Assembly (NCBI GenBank): GCA_022695795.1
Contig: MU404071.1
Location: 62,001-126,000, forward strand
Direction of reading: 5' to 3'
DNA: 64,000 nt
Source: Biscogniauxia marginata
Taxonomy: Eukaryota > Ascomycota > Sordariomycetes > Xylariales > Xylariaceae
Shown: positions 11,490-23,469 of the stretch, one piece after another
How the letters are laid out: every line of letters begins with the position of its first letter
How positions within the stretch are numbered: position 1 is the first letter of the stretch
The notes under the pieces: model-generated
Databases searched by the model: none
What the model was told of the DNA's origin: nothing
The model's input: only the letters and a program-made list of their open reading frames with translations
Program-made: the position numbers and the translations under genes

Positions 11490-13448
11490 ATGGAAGTGGA
11501 TAAAGTCGACGTTGTAGTTGTGGGGACAGGTAGGCGTTTTCTCGATCGTCTAAGTCGTTATGATGATCTCTTTAGATACAGCTGCTGACAAAATCTTCAC
11601 ACGTCCAGGTTGGAATGGCCTTATCGCTGCGAAGACATACCTCGACTTTGTTCCGGACGCCAATTTAGTCCTTCTTGACGAGCAAGCCTCTATTGGGGGT
11701 GTTTGGAGCGCCGAGAAGATCTACTCGAGCCTTTATGCCCAAATTAAGTATGGGCAGTTCGAATACTCTTTTTATCCAATGCGTCGCGAAGGAATCACTT
11801 CAGATAATTACATCTCTGGCCAGACTATCCACCGATACTTAAACGACTTTGCCCAGGACTATGGCCTCGTGCAAAGGATCCGGCTGCGCACCAAAGTCGT
11901 CAAGGTAGAACGCACCACGGCCGGTGGTTGGAGGCTAGAGCTTGAAGGCAAGGAGCCAGTTGAATGTGTCAAGCTGATATATGCCTCTGGAGCAACTTCG
12001 CACCCCGTCATTCCCTCCTGGCCGCAATCTAACCTGACTACTCCCATCATCCACTCTAGTGATGTGGGCACGCATCTTGATGCCCTGTCCAAGATCAAGA
12101 CGGCAACTGTGGTCGGGGCCGCGAAGTCGGCATACGACACCGTCTTCCTGCTCCTGGACTCGGGTATCCAGGTGAATTGGGTGATTCGGGAGGGTGGGTC
12201 AGGCCCACTAGCCATCATGCCGCCCACCATCCTTGGTGTTGTCCATACCATGGATGCCGTGGCGACGAAGATCATGGGGCATCTAGGCTCAAGTATCCTA
12301 AGCACCAAAGGTACTGCTTATCAATTCTTTAATAGAACATTCATTGGGCGAGCCATAGCGAAAAAGTTCTGGCAAACCGTGAATATGATAGCCGGCGTGC
12401 ATGCTGGCTATGACAAATCCCCCAACGCGCAAAAGCTGAAGCCGTATCCTATCGGTAACGGGTAAGTAGCCCGACTCTCTGCAACAACATGTCTACGGCG
12501 TAAGTACTTACACCTTGACCAAAGAATCTTCTGGGCAAACGCCGGTCTTGGATGTGCGAGCGTTCCCAATTTCTGGAAGGTCTTCCACGCCGGTGACTGT
12601 ACCGTGCACCGAACCGAGATCAAATCGCTATCCGAGAACCTCGTCACCCTGTGTGATGGGAACCAGTTCGAGACGGACTACATCATACTATGCACCGGAT
12701 TTGATAAGTCGTACCACCAGTTCAGTCCCGACCTACAACAGGCGTGTGGCTTAGTGCCACGGCCTGACGACCAGGTAAAATGGAACAAGCTCGAGGCCGA
12801 GGCGGAGCAGAAAGTCAATGAACTTCTCCCCACCATAAAGGAATCCCCGCTTCGGGTTGTCGAGACACCTCCGGCTTCAGGCCACACGCAGAAGCTACTT
12901 CATGGCCCCAGTAGGCACTATCGCCGCCTGATTGTGCCCGAGTTCGCCGCTCAGGGTGACCGGTCCATCTACTTCCCGGGTTTCATCCACACCATATACA
13001 CACCCCTAGTGTCCGAGGTTCAGTCGCTGTGGGGTGTGGCTTTCTTGCTCGACATGGTTGATTTGCCCTCGCAGGAGGCCATGGAGAGGGAGGTGGCCGA
13101 ATGGAATGTCTGGACGCGCAAGCGTTACCTTTCCCAGGGCAGGAAACATGCGTACGCCATCTTTGACTTCTTCTCTGTAAGTACCTCACCATACCCTTTC
13201 TTCTGTGTATTGGTTTCTTTTCTTTTTTTTTCTTTTTTTTTTTTTGAGAAGACGAGGGCCTAATAAATAGCTAGTATATCGATGTGCTCCTTGAGGATCT
13301 AGGTATCAATACCACACGCAAGAGCAATCCGCTTGCGGAGCTATTTATACCCAAGTATCCAAGAGACTACAAGGGATTGACAGACGAGTTCAAGCGTGCA
13401 CTTGCGGTAAAGCATGGAAACGTGGGCAATGGGAAGAAGAGCGCTTAA
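11490..13448 (+). CDS. FAD-dependent (class B type) flavin monooxygenase
   Basis: Oxygenase expected to use FAD and NADPH to epoxidise, hydroxylate or insert oxygen into the polyketide. Four exons, 11490-11529, 11609-12461, 12525-13176 and 13275-13448, give 572 aa with consistent phases. The first exon is only 40 nt, and its glycine motif GTGWNG (residues 12-17) is completed across the first intron, which supports the join. A second nucleotide-binding motif, VVGAAKSAYD (about 181-190), matches the NADPH site of this group. The third exon carries a conserved LCTGF strand typical of the FMO fold. The canonical Baeyer-Villiger fingerprint is not evident, so I prefer the N-hydroxylating/epoxidising FMO branch. 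Fungal polyketide clusters such as depudecin use related flavoenzymes for epoxidation, but that is analogy only. The third intron (13177-13274) holds a long T-tract. The gene is divergent from the membrane-protein gene. Confidence 0.92.
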
Positions 13449-14370
13449 CGTCAGAATGAAAGGCACAGTCATGGTCCTCTGTAAATGTAGCCATGCTAGT
13501 CATCAAAGCAGCATAGATATCTATGAAGTCATTATCCTCCTAATTGTTCGAGGTTTAGCATATGTATAACATTTAGGACTAGAAATGAAGGTTTCTCAGT
13601 CTAACTACCTACTCGACCACATTGAGCTCCGCAAAGGACTAGAATTGGGCAATGTCGATGAAAAAGATAGCCAAAATACTCCTGAACCATGATCATGAAG
13701 ACATTAGGTGTTAGAGCTCTTGCATCGATGCTGCATCTCATGGCACACTATTCAATATTGGCCAAGGGTGTTGATAGCCGAATGACGGTGTCCGAATTAC
13801 GCATATATGATAGGCTCAGTACGAGCTGATATGAGTAGCTTCAGTCTTCCTTTTGGTCCACTCCTCAAGACGCTGGACAGGGACAAACAGGCAAGATGCT
13901 TTGCTAGCTGCTGATTCTTGAATATACATGACTGCAGCGTTGCTGGGTAAGACGTCGTTCTTGGTAGGCTACCAAAACGCCGCACCAACAACACTGTATG
14001 TAAGGCTGTGGCGAGCTTCGCGCCCACAATCACCTCCGCGTAAGCACTTGCCAAAAGGCCCTGAGGGCCCGCGGCCTACCCGTACTAGATATGTCGTAAG
14101 GCGTCCTCCCCCATGTCAGCCGCGGGCCGCTCAGTCCGCACTTCACCTTGGCAGGCGAGGAAATATGCCCCATTGGTAATAACGTATGTCTTCAGATGTC
14201 TGAATTGTTCCACGCCGTTCTCGGTCCGTTGAAATGAATTCCAACTACCAACATGTAGTAATACAGACTTTGAAGCACAGAAATAGTTACATGAATCGAG
14301 CAATGTTTCTGTTTTGCTGTTCCCTAATTACTCGTGCAATACCAATGCCACGTTACCCAGCCTGATCAAA
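13449..14370. other. Intergenic region between flavin monooxygenase and DUF4188 gene
   Basis: About 0.9 kb, non-coding. It includes the 3' flank of the monooxygenase and the promoter of the next gene. Short frames (for example 13928-14179) lack recognisable motifs. No repeats or RNA genes seen. Confidence 0.45.
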
Positions 14371-15475
14371 ATGGGAGTGTATAACTTTAACCTCTTGAAA
14401 GACGAGCTTAGCCTCCCTGCCTGGTTGGCGGTTGGTGCCGCGGCACAGTTCGCTGTCAGCTTGTTTGCTCCAACAGGATATGCCCTCGTCCCGACTGTCA
14501 TAACCTTTTGTATCTTGACCATAAATTTTGTCGCTCAATACGTCGGTCTCTTTAGCAATACTTATCTCAAAGACGCCAACCTTGGTAGATGGTCAGTCCT
14601 TTTCCCCAACGAAGATGGATCCCGCCCCGAAAAGTTCGCCGACAAGCCTGTCGCTATATTTCTAATTGGTATACGGTGCAATCAGTAAGTCAACAAGTAT
14701 TTAGCGACTCTTGTTTGCGTTGACGCTTCCTGGCGAGACGGAAAACGTAAGCAGCGACTGATTTCCAAAAAGCCCCCTCGGTCGACTCCATCCCACGTAT
14801 CAAAAGTTGAACGACTACATGGATGAAATCTACCAGGACGCGGAAGACAATCGTGCTAAAAATGGATGTAAGTCTTCTTACAAAGATCACGAGCATATAT
14901 GCGCTCAGCTTAGCATGGACCGATAGATCTCGGGCGAACTCCCGACTTGATTCCAACCGAGTACTCTCACAACAACACGCTCCTATCGATGAGCTACTGG
15001 AAGACAATTGAGGACCTCGAGGCTTTCGCTAGGCGCCCCATCCATATCAAAAGCCTGAAGTTCCTTTCCTACCAGGTCTTGAAGAGCGACAGGCCCCACG
15101 ACCTAGGGGTTCTTGTAAGTTCCCCATGACCAAGGTATGAATTAGGATATGTATTAGTCATCTAACATCGCGCCAGCACGAAGTCCTTGTATGTCCCGCG
15201 GGCCACTGGGAGGGCATCTATTCCAACATACCGCCTTGGGGTCTGGGTACGTCCTACCAATGCTGCCCACGCTGCTATTATTTAGCCGCTAACGTATTGT
15301 ATTTCAATGTCCAGGCGGTCTCAAGTGGCCCTTGCCTAAGAACAAGGGACTCCAGGGGCCTTTCGTTGAGCGCGACCCTGCGACCCTCAACGGCATGTGG
15401 GGACGTATGGGCAATAAGCTCAAACAGGCCGATGTGGACAAGAAGATGGCCGAGCTCGTACCCGAGGGATTTTAG
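14371..15475 (+). CDS. DUF4188-type putative monooxygenase with N-terminal membrane segments
   Basis: Five short exons, 14371-14684, 14773-14867, 14927-15114, 15177-15246 and 15315-15475, give 275 aa. All four introns (88, 59, 62, 68 nt) keep frame. Two hydrophobic segments lie near the N-terminus (about 14-35 and 38-63). They are followed by the DUF4188 core: an FLIGIRCNHPLG motif assembled across intron 1, an acidic helix, a SYWKT strand and an AFARRPIH segment. DUF4188 proteins have a dimeric alpha-beta-barrel fold related to antibiotic-biosynthesis-type monooxygenases. I recall a related small monooxygenase in fumagillin biosynthesis, which supports an oxidative tailoring role here, but that link is from memory. 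An in-frame upstream ATG at 14314 would add 19 residues. I chose 14371 because family members begin close to this point. It follows the flavin monooxygenase on the same strand. Confidence 0.85.
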
Positions 15476-15964
15476 TCAGCGGGCGAGAAGTATTCTACAA
15501 CTATACAGCTCGAAGAAAATATGGGTGGATTCGGGCCCATTGCTGTTTCGCCACAGATGATGTGATGGCAGAAAAAAAACTCAATGTATGAAGCCGAGCA
15601 CGGGGAGGGGGAAAGCATACCATAATACAAGAGAAATGTCTCACATTCCATTTCCTCGAAGCTATGGAAATGCAACAAGAAGGAAACTCAGAGTAGTGAA
15701 ACTGATTAACATGGAGACTCGTAGCGATTTACTACGCCTATCAACTACCATCTAATTCATTAGTACCGCCACAATTCAACTAGCCAATCAGATCCCTCCT
15801 TTTTACCCCAGACTTTCGCACTTAAAGCCAGATCCCTTGATAGCCCTCGGTCGGCTCTGGGATGCACTTATATCAATCGATCACGCGTAATTCATAGCAT
15901 TTAACCATATAAATTATTAATCTTTTCATTTTGCTACAAAGTGTATACGCTTGATTTATGTACG
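15476..15964. other. 3' flank and transition into AT-rich island
   Basis: No gene is seen. Composition falls visibly from ordinary to strongly AT-rich between about 15,780 and 15,960, where the first LTR begins. This marks the left border of the repeat island. Confidence 0.6.
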
Positions 15965-16393
15965 TGTAACAAACCTCCCTATATGTTCTTAGTCAACTAA
16001 CTTCACAAGTAAATACGTATTAAGCTTTCTTAATTTAAAAGATTTATAATGTCTTATTCGTTAAAGAGATTTTAAGATACTCTCATTATAATATTAAAGA
16101 GTAATTATAGTCTTAAATTAATAACTAAATATATAAGAAATCCCATTTTTCTTATACTTATTTTCCTTTATATACGTTTTTTCTATTTAGTATATTAAAT
16201 GCTAAAAGAATTAAATTTAATTAAATAAACACTTTTAATTCTCTTTATAATTAATTTTAATTAAATAAATACCTTTAATTAAGTTACGTGATATTATATT
16301 ACATTATAAAAAGGGAATTATTAATTTATATATTCTTAGTTTATATTTAATTATCTTTATTAAAAACCCTTTTAATATAAATAATTCGTAACA
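15965..16393 (-). repeat. Left (3') LTR of E1
   Basis: Pairs with 46841-47289. Shared internal landmarks include a block of AATTAAATAAACAC and AATTCTCTTTATAATTA. It is more strongly mutated than its partner at the end near 16260-16393. Confidence 0.8.
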
Positions 16394-16574
16394 TTATTTC
16401 TTTTCTTTTAAATTCTTTATTCTTAAAAATCTTTTTTTAATAAGTTCCTTTTTTTATTACTCTTAAAATGTTTAATGTATTTAAATTTATTTCGAAGTCT
16501 TTAAAAACTTAACGTGAATCCCGTGATTTTATTACTACTTATATTCGTTTATATAATTATAAAGTGTTTCTTTA

Positions 16575-16698
16575 TATGACGAACCTCTTTATGTGTTCTT
16601 AGTTAGCTGACTTTATAAGTAAGTACGTATTAAGTTTTCTTAATTTAAAAGTAATAATGAATCGAGGTTAGTTTAAGAGATTTATAATGTCTTGTTCG
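16575..16698 (-). repeat. E2 left LTR, first segment
   Basis: Begins TATGACGAACC, the RIP-altered form of TGTGACGAACC, directly after target duplication CTTTA. Interrupted at GTTCG by insertion of E3. It continues at 30358. Confidence 0.85.
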
Positions 16699-17043
16699 TG
16701 TTACAAATCAGCTCTGTTAGAAGGAACCCAACAGGGATGTCGGAACAGGAACCAAGAATGTGTGAAATAGTGGGGACAGCACACCTTCTATGTAACATCA
16801 CGTGATATTAAACCTGTATTAGTCGGTTAACTAGGACAGACTTAACATAGTGAGTTTGAGTTGGTTTAATAACTTATCCAGGTTTAAAGGTATCTAACAT
16901 ACTATAAGGAAGAAGTAATAAGTATAAATAAATTAAAATTTCCTATATAATTTATCTCTTGTTCTTTAGCTATTAATCTAAAACTATAGTTACTCTTTAA
17001 TACTATAGTGAAAATACCTTGAAACCTCTTTAACGAACATAAC
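16699..17043 (+). repeat. E3 5' LTR, first segment
   Basis: Begins TGTTACAAATCAG and runs to CGAACATAAC. E4 interrupts it with target duplication ATAAC (17039-17043 and 23016-23020), and it resumes at 23021. Confidence 0.88.
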
Positions 17044-17518
17044 TGTTACGAATGTAAGAAAGGAACCGAGGATTCCCCGAGGTACAGGCTTCAAGGGAAA
17101 AAGTGGACCCACTCCTTTCCGGAAGACCTTAAATGAATAGTCTTCGAACTCCTCCAAGTTAGCTATTTATTAATAGTTTCCGAACTTTTCTAAATTAGTT
17201 ATTTATAAATAGGTTAAATAGGTTTCTAACGGAACTATTTAACATATTCTATAGAAAGGATGTAAAAGGAAAAAAGTATAAGTACGGATAGGATTTCTTG
17301 TGTATCTAGTTACTCTTTCTTATTCCTTAGTTATTAATCTAAGATTATAGTTACTCCTTAATATTATAATGAGAGTACCTTGAAACCTCTCTAACGAATA
17401 GAACATTGTAAATCACTTGAATTAATTTTAACCTATTATTACCTTTAAATCAAGAAAACCTAGTACGTGCTTACTTGTGAAGTTAATTAACTAGGAATAT
17501 ATAGGAAGGTTTATCACA
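17044..17518 (+). repeat. E4 5' LTR
   Basis: 475 bp, from TGTTACGAATGTAAG to GTTTATCACA. Nearly co-linear with 22541-23015. The differences are mostly C/T and G/A. Confidence 0.92.
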
Positions 17519-20500
17519 TTTTGATAGCTCTTTAATTATTGCTTGATATTGGTTTAGGAAAGGAAGGGACTTTTAGTTAGACCGTCCCAGAATAAGTATG
17601 CCCCTTAAGACTAAAGGGCAACAAGAAAAGAAATAAGTAGAAGAATAATAGTTAATAAGCTTTTAAACGAAAGTTTTAGGTTTTTTTACGATATAATTAA
17701 AAGGTTTAGAGGAACCAATATAAGAGTCTATTATAGTTATAGCTGAAGAAGAGTTACAGGAGGACATCTCGGAAGATCAACAAGAAGAAGCATTTAAGGA
17801 AGAATTATGGGAATTATGGAAGGGATTACGTCTTCTATAATGGCTCGAAAAACGAATTAAATACGACACTAATTTATTCGGCTTTATAAGAAAACACTTG
17901 ATAAAGTAATAGGCGAAAACACGTGTGACTAAACGGGGCTGTAAACGAATCATTAAAGTATACCTCAAGAAAAGAGGAAAACTTCTAGAAATTAATATAA
18001 CTTTGAGGGGAAATATCGAGATACCTTTAATAAGTAAACTTAAGAATTACTCTTTTTATTTAAAAATAATCTAGAACTTTAAGAAATTCCGAGTTAATAA
18101 AACGGACTTAGGCTATAAAAGGGCTCTAAAAGAGGAATTAAAATTTTAATGTGTAAGGTTTTATATGAAGAATAGGCCTTTTACCCCCTATTATGTAAAG
18201 GGTAATTAAAGAGACTATTTAAATAATAACTGCTGAAAACACGCTTCTATGAAAGCCTAAGAATAGAAGGACATCCGGGTTATAACAATTAAAAGAAAAC
18301 TAAAAGAGAAGGGACGTGGAAAACCAAAAAACGGTAAAGGCTCTCGCTAGTAAGGCAGCGAGAAGCCATGAATAATAAGTCCTTATATAAAGTCTAATCG
18401 GGACTTAATAACACTATTATAACTAGAGTTAGGTATAATGAAAGGGAGTATAAAGCCCTAATAAATTTAGGAGTAAATAAAAGCTATGTCTTAGTAAAGA
18501 TAGCCTAGGAAGATAAAATACTATAGGTATATAAACAAAGTCCATATAAGCTATAAAACTTTAAAGGAAATATATCTAGTTACGAGAATGGTAGAGTATT
18601 AAGAGAAATAATTCCTTTTTCGGTAATTATTTAAGGACATCCCGAATAAGTCATTCTTAACATTATATACATATTAAATCATAATATAATCTTAGGAATG
18701 AATTGGTTTAAAAGAAGTAATTCACGAATAAATTTCGAGATAGATACACTTTATTAGGATTAAAAATAAAAGGAGTTAACCACTACGGGTTATAAAATAA
18801 GTATTATAAGTGATTCTAGAGAAACGGATGTAAAAACGAAAAATATCGTTTATATGATTCGAGTAACCAAGCTTAAAAATCTAACGAAAAGAGTACCGCG
18901 TAAATACCTCCGTTTTTATAAATTGTTTAGAGATAAAACAAAAGAAAAATTACTAAAATATAGCTAATAAGATTACTAGATTTACTTTAAAGAAGGAAAA
19001 CAGTTAAAACTATTCCTAGTATATTTTATGAATTAGGAAAAATAAAAAGCACTATAAAGGGGAATCCAAGAGGATCTCAATAAAGGATATATTTAAGAAT
19101 TCGAATCCTCGTTAAGATACCTAGTAATCATGGTACTTAAAGTCGACAAAAACGGGAAGTAACGTATCAATAAAGAAGGAAACCTAGTATAGCGACGAGT
19201 AATTAACTATTAATACTTTAATAAAATAACCAAAAAAAACGGGTATTTATTACTACTAATAAAACTTATAAGAGGATAAATTAATAAAGCTTAAATCTTT
19301 ATAGCACTAGATCTTCGCGATAAATATTATATAATTAAAATGGCTAAGGGACACGAATAATATATAGCTTTCCGAATAATATATAGATATTATAAGTATA
19401 AGGTTATATTATTTAGACTTATTAACGCACCCGCTATATTTCAATACATGATTATAATAGTTTTTCGCAAGTTTCTGGATAAATTTGTATTTGTTTACCT
19501 AGACGATATATTAATTTACTTAGAAAACGAGAAGGAATATAAGGAATATGTAGAGCAAATGTTAGAAGCCTTAAAAAAGGCGAACCTACTTGTTTATCTA
19601 ATTAAAAGTAAATAACATGTCAAAAAACTAAATTATTTAGGGTTTATAATAAGTTTAGGAGAAATCCGTATTTAAAAAGGAAAGATAATAATAATTAAAA
19701 ATTGGCTAGAACTTAAGAGTGTTATAAATATACGCGTATTTCTTGGTTTTATTAATTATATTAAATAACTCATTAAAAATTTTGGGCGTATCGCTAAACC
19801 ATTAACGGAATTAACTACCTTAGTAAAAACAAGAGAGGTTTTCCATTTTATTAAAGAAGCTAGACAGGCTTTTTAGTAACTAAAAAAAGTTGTAACTAGT
19901 AAGGTTATATATAAACTTTTAAACGAAAATAAAAAGAAACGACTAAGGACAAACGCCTTAGATTTCGCTATTAAAGCAGTTTTAAAGTAATTAAAAGATA
20001 ATGAGAAATGGTACCCAGTCGCGTACCTATTTAAAGCACTATATAGCGCTAAATTAAATTATTAAATTTATAACAAGGAACTTTTAATAGTCATTAAAGC
20101 ACTAGAGGAATAGGAATTATGGCTCAGCGAAACCAAGGAACCTATTAATATCTATTTAAACCATAAGAACCTTATATGATTTATAACAATATAAACGCTT
20201 AATTAAAGACACGAGCGTTAAATGATTTTCTTATCCAAGTTTAATTTTAGAATCCAGTACATCAAGGAAAAGGAAAATATCTAAGCAGATCTTTTTAGCA
20301 GAAAAGGAAATTACGAATTAAAAATCAATAAAAGAGATGTTTAGATGTTTAAATAATAAAATGACGGATTAGTTGTATTAATTTATATGTAAATTAATAT
20401 AGGAGACTAGAAATAACGGTTTAAGAAAAATTATAGTTAAAAGAAAAAACAATTATAATCTTAGCAAGAATTTAATGACGAATTTCTCTCGTATAAGGAA

Positions 20501-21951
20501 AAAGTATACGTATTAAAACGAATGCAGAACAAATTCGTTAAAGAATTTCATGAACATTCTTTATACGGCTATTAAGGGATTTTCAAAACAATAAAACGAT
20601 TTTAGGAAGAATTCGACTTTCTAGGAATACGATAAGCAGTTAAAAGAATTATAAAGAATTATAATATTTATAATAAGGTTAAAGTATCACGATATAAACT
20701 ATATGAATTATTATAACTAACCCAAATACTTAATAAAGCATGGAATATAATTACATGGGATTTTGTAGTGAAACTCCTAAAGTTAAAAGATTTTACTATA
20801 AAAGTACCTTATAACAACATATAAGTAATTATTAATAGACTCACGAAATACGCCTACTTTTTATTATTTAATAAATCAAGTATAGTAAAATAGTTAGTTT
20901 TTAGCTTTTTAAGAGAGTACGTTAACAAATATAGGCTATTAAAACGTGTTGTTTTAAATAGAGACAAGTTATTTACGTTAAAATTTTGGATTAGCCTAAT
21001 AAAACGAATGGGAATTAAGCAAAAATTGTTTATAGCGTATCACCTTTAAATTAACAAATAAATAAAGAAATTAAACTAAATAATGAAACAATATTTATGA
21101 AGCTATGTTAACTGGGAAATAAATAACTAGGTAGAATTGCTATTAATGGCTTAAATAGTATATAACACTTCGATTAACGAAGATATGAAGATGTCACTAT
21201 ATAAGGTAGTGTACGGGTAAAAGGCGGAAGCTTAAAGACAACTAATTGAACTTATGAAAGCACTAAGAGTCGAAATAGAGACCTTGAGAGTAGAAGTACT
21301 ATTTAAAAAGATTTAGGTAGTATAATAATGGCTATAAAAAGAATTATAGTTCATCTAGGATAGAATAACAAAATACTATAATAAAAAAAAGAATTAAGGG
21401 ACTAATTTTTAAGAGAGGAGACATGGTTTATTTATTTCGCTAATAACAAGGCGTAATATTAAAAACACTTTAAATTAAAATAAAGTAACTTAGTAAAAAA
21501 CTTAAATTTAAGAAATTGGGACCGTATAAGATTAAAGAGATTATTTTAAAAGTTAATTATAAGTTAGTACTATTAAAAGGATTTAGAATATATTTTGTAT
21601 TTTATGTTTTACTTTTAGAATTAGTATTAAATAACGCTATACTAAAAAACCAACTAGAATTTAAGGAAAACCTTAATAAGTACGAAGTAGAAAAGATACT
21701 AAATTTAAAACAAGTCGGAGGTTAATTGTAGTATTTAGTTAAATGGGAGGGTTACTCATTAGAAGAAAACACTTAGGAACTACTTAAGCATTTAAAAAAC
21801 CTAACGGATGAGATTAAGGATTTTTACCGCTAGAATCTAAACTAGCTAGGAAGGCCTGGATATCGAAGTTTTAATCTTGTTAAGAACGATCGAGGAAAAA
21901 AAAAGGGTAGGCTTTAGAGGTAAGTAAACCCTACGAAGATTTAGATTAACG
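17519..21951 (+). pseudogene. E4 degenerate gag-pol polyprotein with chromodomain
   Basis: This is a decayed Ty3/Gypsy polyprotein. Many TAA and TAG codons interrupt one dominant frame, mostly where CAA, CAG or TGG would have been. The reverse transcriptase core FVFVYLDDILIY is intact at 19484-19519. Integrase is recognisable from a TWDFVVKL segment (about 20,755) and a GIKQK segment (about 21,010). At the C-terminus a chromodomain reads YLVKWEGYSLEENT at 21732-21773 followed by an ELLKHLK helix. This places the element among chromoviruses, whose chromodomain is known to guide integration to heterochromatin. It cannot encode protein as it stands. Confidence 0.85.
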
Positions 21952-22440
21952 CTACGATTCTTTTATACGTTGCGATTCTTTAATAAAACGTTTTTGTTTT
22001 TTTTTTTCGTGTTTAACGCGCTTTAGCTCCTCGATAAAGTTAAAACCTTAAGTAATTATTCTCTGGAGTTTTTTTAATTAATGTCGCCGCTGAATTCGAA
22101 GGTGACGAGCTTTATTTATAACCGCCTTCATCGCTGCGTCGGCCGTTTTTAACTTTATTTTCACTCGTTAAAATTACTTAGTAATCTTAAAGACGCTATC
22201 CCTTAAAATACTATATACGTTATATCTTGATTTTTTTAAACGAATATATTTATTATAATGATTAAAGTTCTTTAAAGCTACATATTCTTTTTTAAATGCT
22301 TTATATGTAAAACACGTCATTTTAGTGCGATTATTATTAAGAATTAATTAAATAAGAGAAAATCTGTTTTTTACGGCTTTTTTAAAACGACGAGAAATTC
22401 GAGAATTTTCCTTGCGAGGTTTAGTGATACGACCGGACAT
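21952..22440 (-). pseudogene. Antisense accessory frame of E4 (163 codons, decayed)
   Basis: The frame lies on the strand opposite to pol, between the chromodomain and the 3' LTR. It opens with ATG at 22440-22438, and the first residues, MSGRITKPRKENSR, are basic. Five internal stops are present. Each can be explained by C-to-T change of a Gln codon. The middle contains a Lys/Glu-rich stretch around ITK-F-RVKIKLKTA that looks like a coiled coil, and the end is strongly basic. A collinear relative is found in E5 (35010-35519) and a looser one in E3. I know of no function for it. It may be a regulator, a structural protein or a captured host gene. Confidence 0.55.
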
Positions 22441-22540
22441 ATTAAGAGATATTAGGATTAAGAAAAAAAGGAAAGGAAATAAGAAAGACAGAACTTATTC
22501 TTTATTTTTAAGGATAAAAATAATCAAAAGAGGAGAATAA

Positions 22541-23015
22541 TGTTACGAATGTAAGAAAGGAACCGAGGATTCCCCGAGGTACAGGCTTTAAAGGAAAAAG
22601 TGGACCCACTCTTTTCCGGAAGACCTTAAATGAATAGTCTCCGAACTCTTTTAAATCAGTTATTTATTAATAGTTTCCAAACTTCTTTAAATTAGTTATT
22701 TATAAATAGGTTAAATAGGTTTTTAATGGAACTATTTAATATATTTCATAGAAAAGATGTAAAAGGAGAAAAGTATAAGTACGGATAGGATTTTTTATGT
22801 ATTTAGTTACTCTTTCTTATTCTTTAGTTATTAATTTAAGATTATAGTTACTCCTTAATACTATAATGAGAGTACCTTGAAACCTCTTTAACGAACAGAA
22901 CATTGTAAATCATTTGAACTAATCTTAACTCATTATTACCTTTAAATCAAGAAAACCCAGTACGTGCTCACTTGTGAAGTCAGTTGACTAGGAACACATA
23001 GGAAGGTTCGTCATA
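22541..23015 (+). repeat. E4 3' LTR
   Basis: 475 bp, matching 17044-17518. Followed by target duplication ATAAC at 23016-23020, after which the E3 LTR resumes. Confidence 0.92.
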
Positions 23016-23020
23016 ATAAC

Positions 23021-23134
23021 ATTGTGAATTAATTAAACCAATTTTAACCCATTATTACCTTTAAATTAAGAAAACCTAGTATATACTTACTTATAAAGTC
23101 AGTTGACTAGGAACACACAGGGAGATTCGTCACA
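23021..23134 (+). repeat. E3 5' LTR, second segment
   Basis: Continues the LTR broken at 17043 and ends TTCGTCACA at 23134. With the first segment it totals 459 bp, exactly the length of the 3' LTR at 29894-30352. Confidence 0.88.
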
Positions 23135-23230
23135 TTTTAATAGCTCCTTAATCAATGCTTAATATTGGTTTAAGAGAAGAGACTTTCGGTTAAATAATCT
23201 TAAGACAAGCATACCCCTTAAAACTAAAGG

Positions 23231-23431
23231 TGATGGTTGAATGACGAAGGCATGTGGATCCTATCCACACGTGGAATAAGCTACATGGTCCAAGTATAAA
23301 TAAGCTGCCTGTTCCCCAGCCTACTTATATAGATACTTCCCTCCTTAGACATCAATATTACACCAGTCTCACCCCTATTTTTCATATCGTTTATTTGTTA
23401 TTACTTTTACTTACGTACGTACCTACCAATA
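23231..23431. mobile_element. Short less-mutated insertion in E3, solo-LTR-like
   Basis: About 200 bp of ordinary composition interrupts E3 just upstream of gag. E4 has uninterrupted sequence at the same place (CTAAAGGGCAA near 17,610). It is flanked by a possible target duplication AAAGG (23226-23230 and 23432-23436). It begins TGATGG and ends near CCTACCA, and it contains TATAAATAAG (about 23298-23307) followed by a CT-rich tract. That is the look of a small LTR or other non-autonomous element. The exact ends are uncertain by a few bases. Confidence 0.6.
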
Positions 23432-23469
23432 AAAGGGCAATAAAAAAAAAACAAATAAAAGAATAATAA

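Larger units (their letters stand above)
17044..23015 (+). mobile_element. E4: innermost chromodomain Ty3/Gypsy element (plus strand), gag-deleted
   Basis: LTRs 17044-17518 and 22541-23015 are both 475 bp, starting TGTTACGAATG and ending TCACA/TCATA. They are flanked by target duplication ATAAC. The interior is only 5.0 kb against about 6.6 kb in E3. Sequence at about 17,760-17,830 joins the start of gag directly to the protease-proximal part, so capsid and zinc-knuckle coding is missing. Pol remains readable: reverse transcriptase YLDD (19496-19507), integrase around 20,750-21,190 and chromodomain from 21732. It is less mutated than E3 and E2, which fits its being the most recent insertion in this branch. 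Confidence 0.9.
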
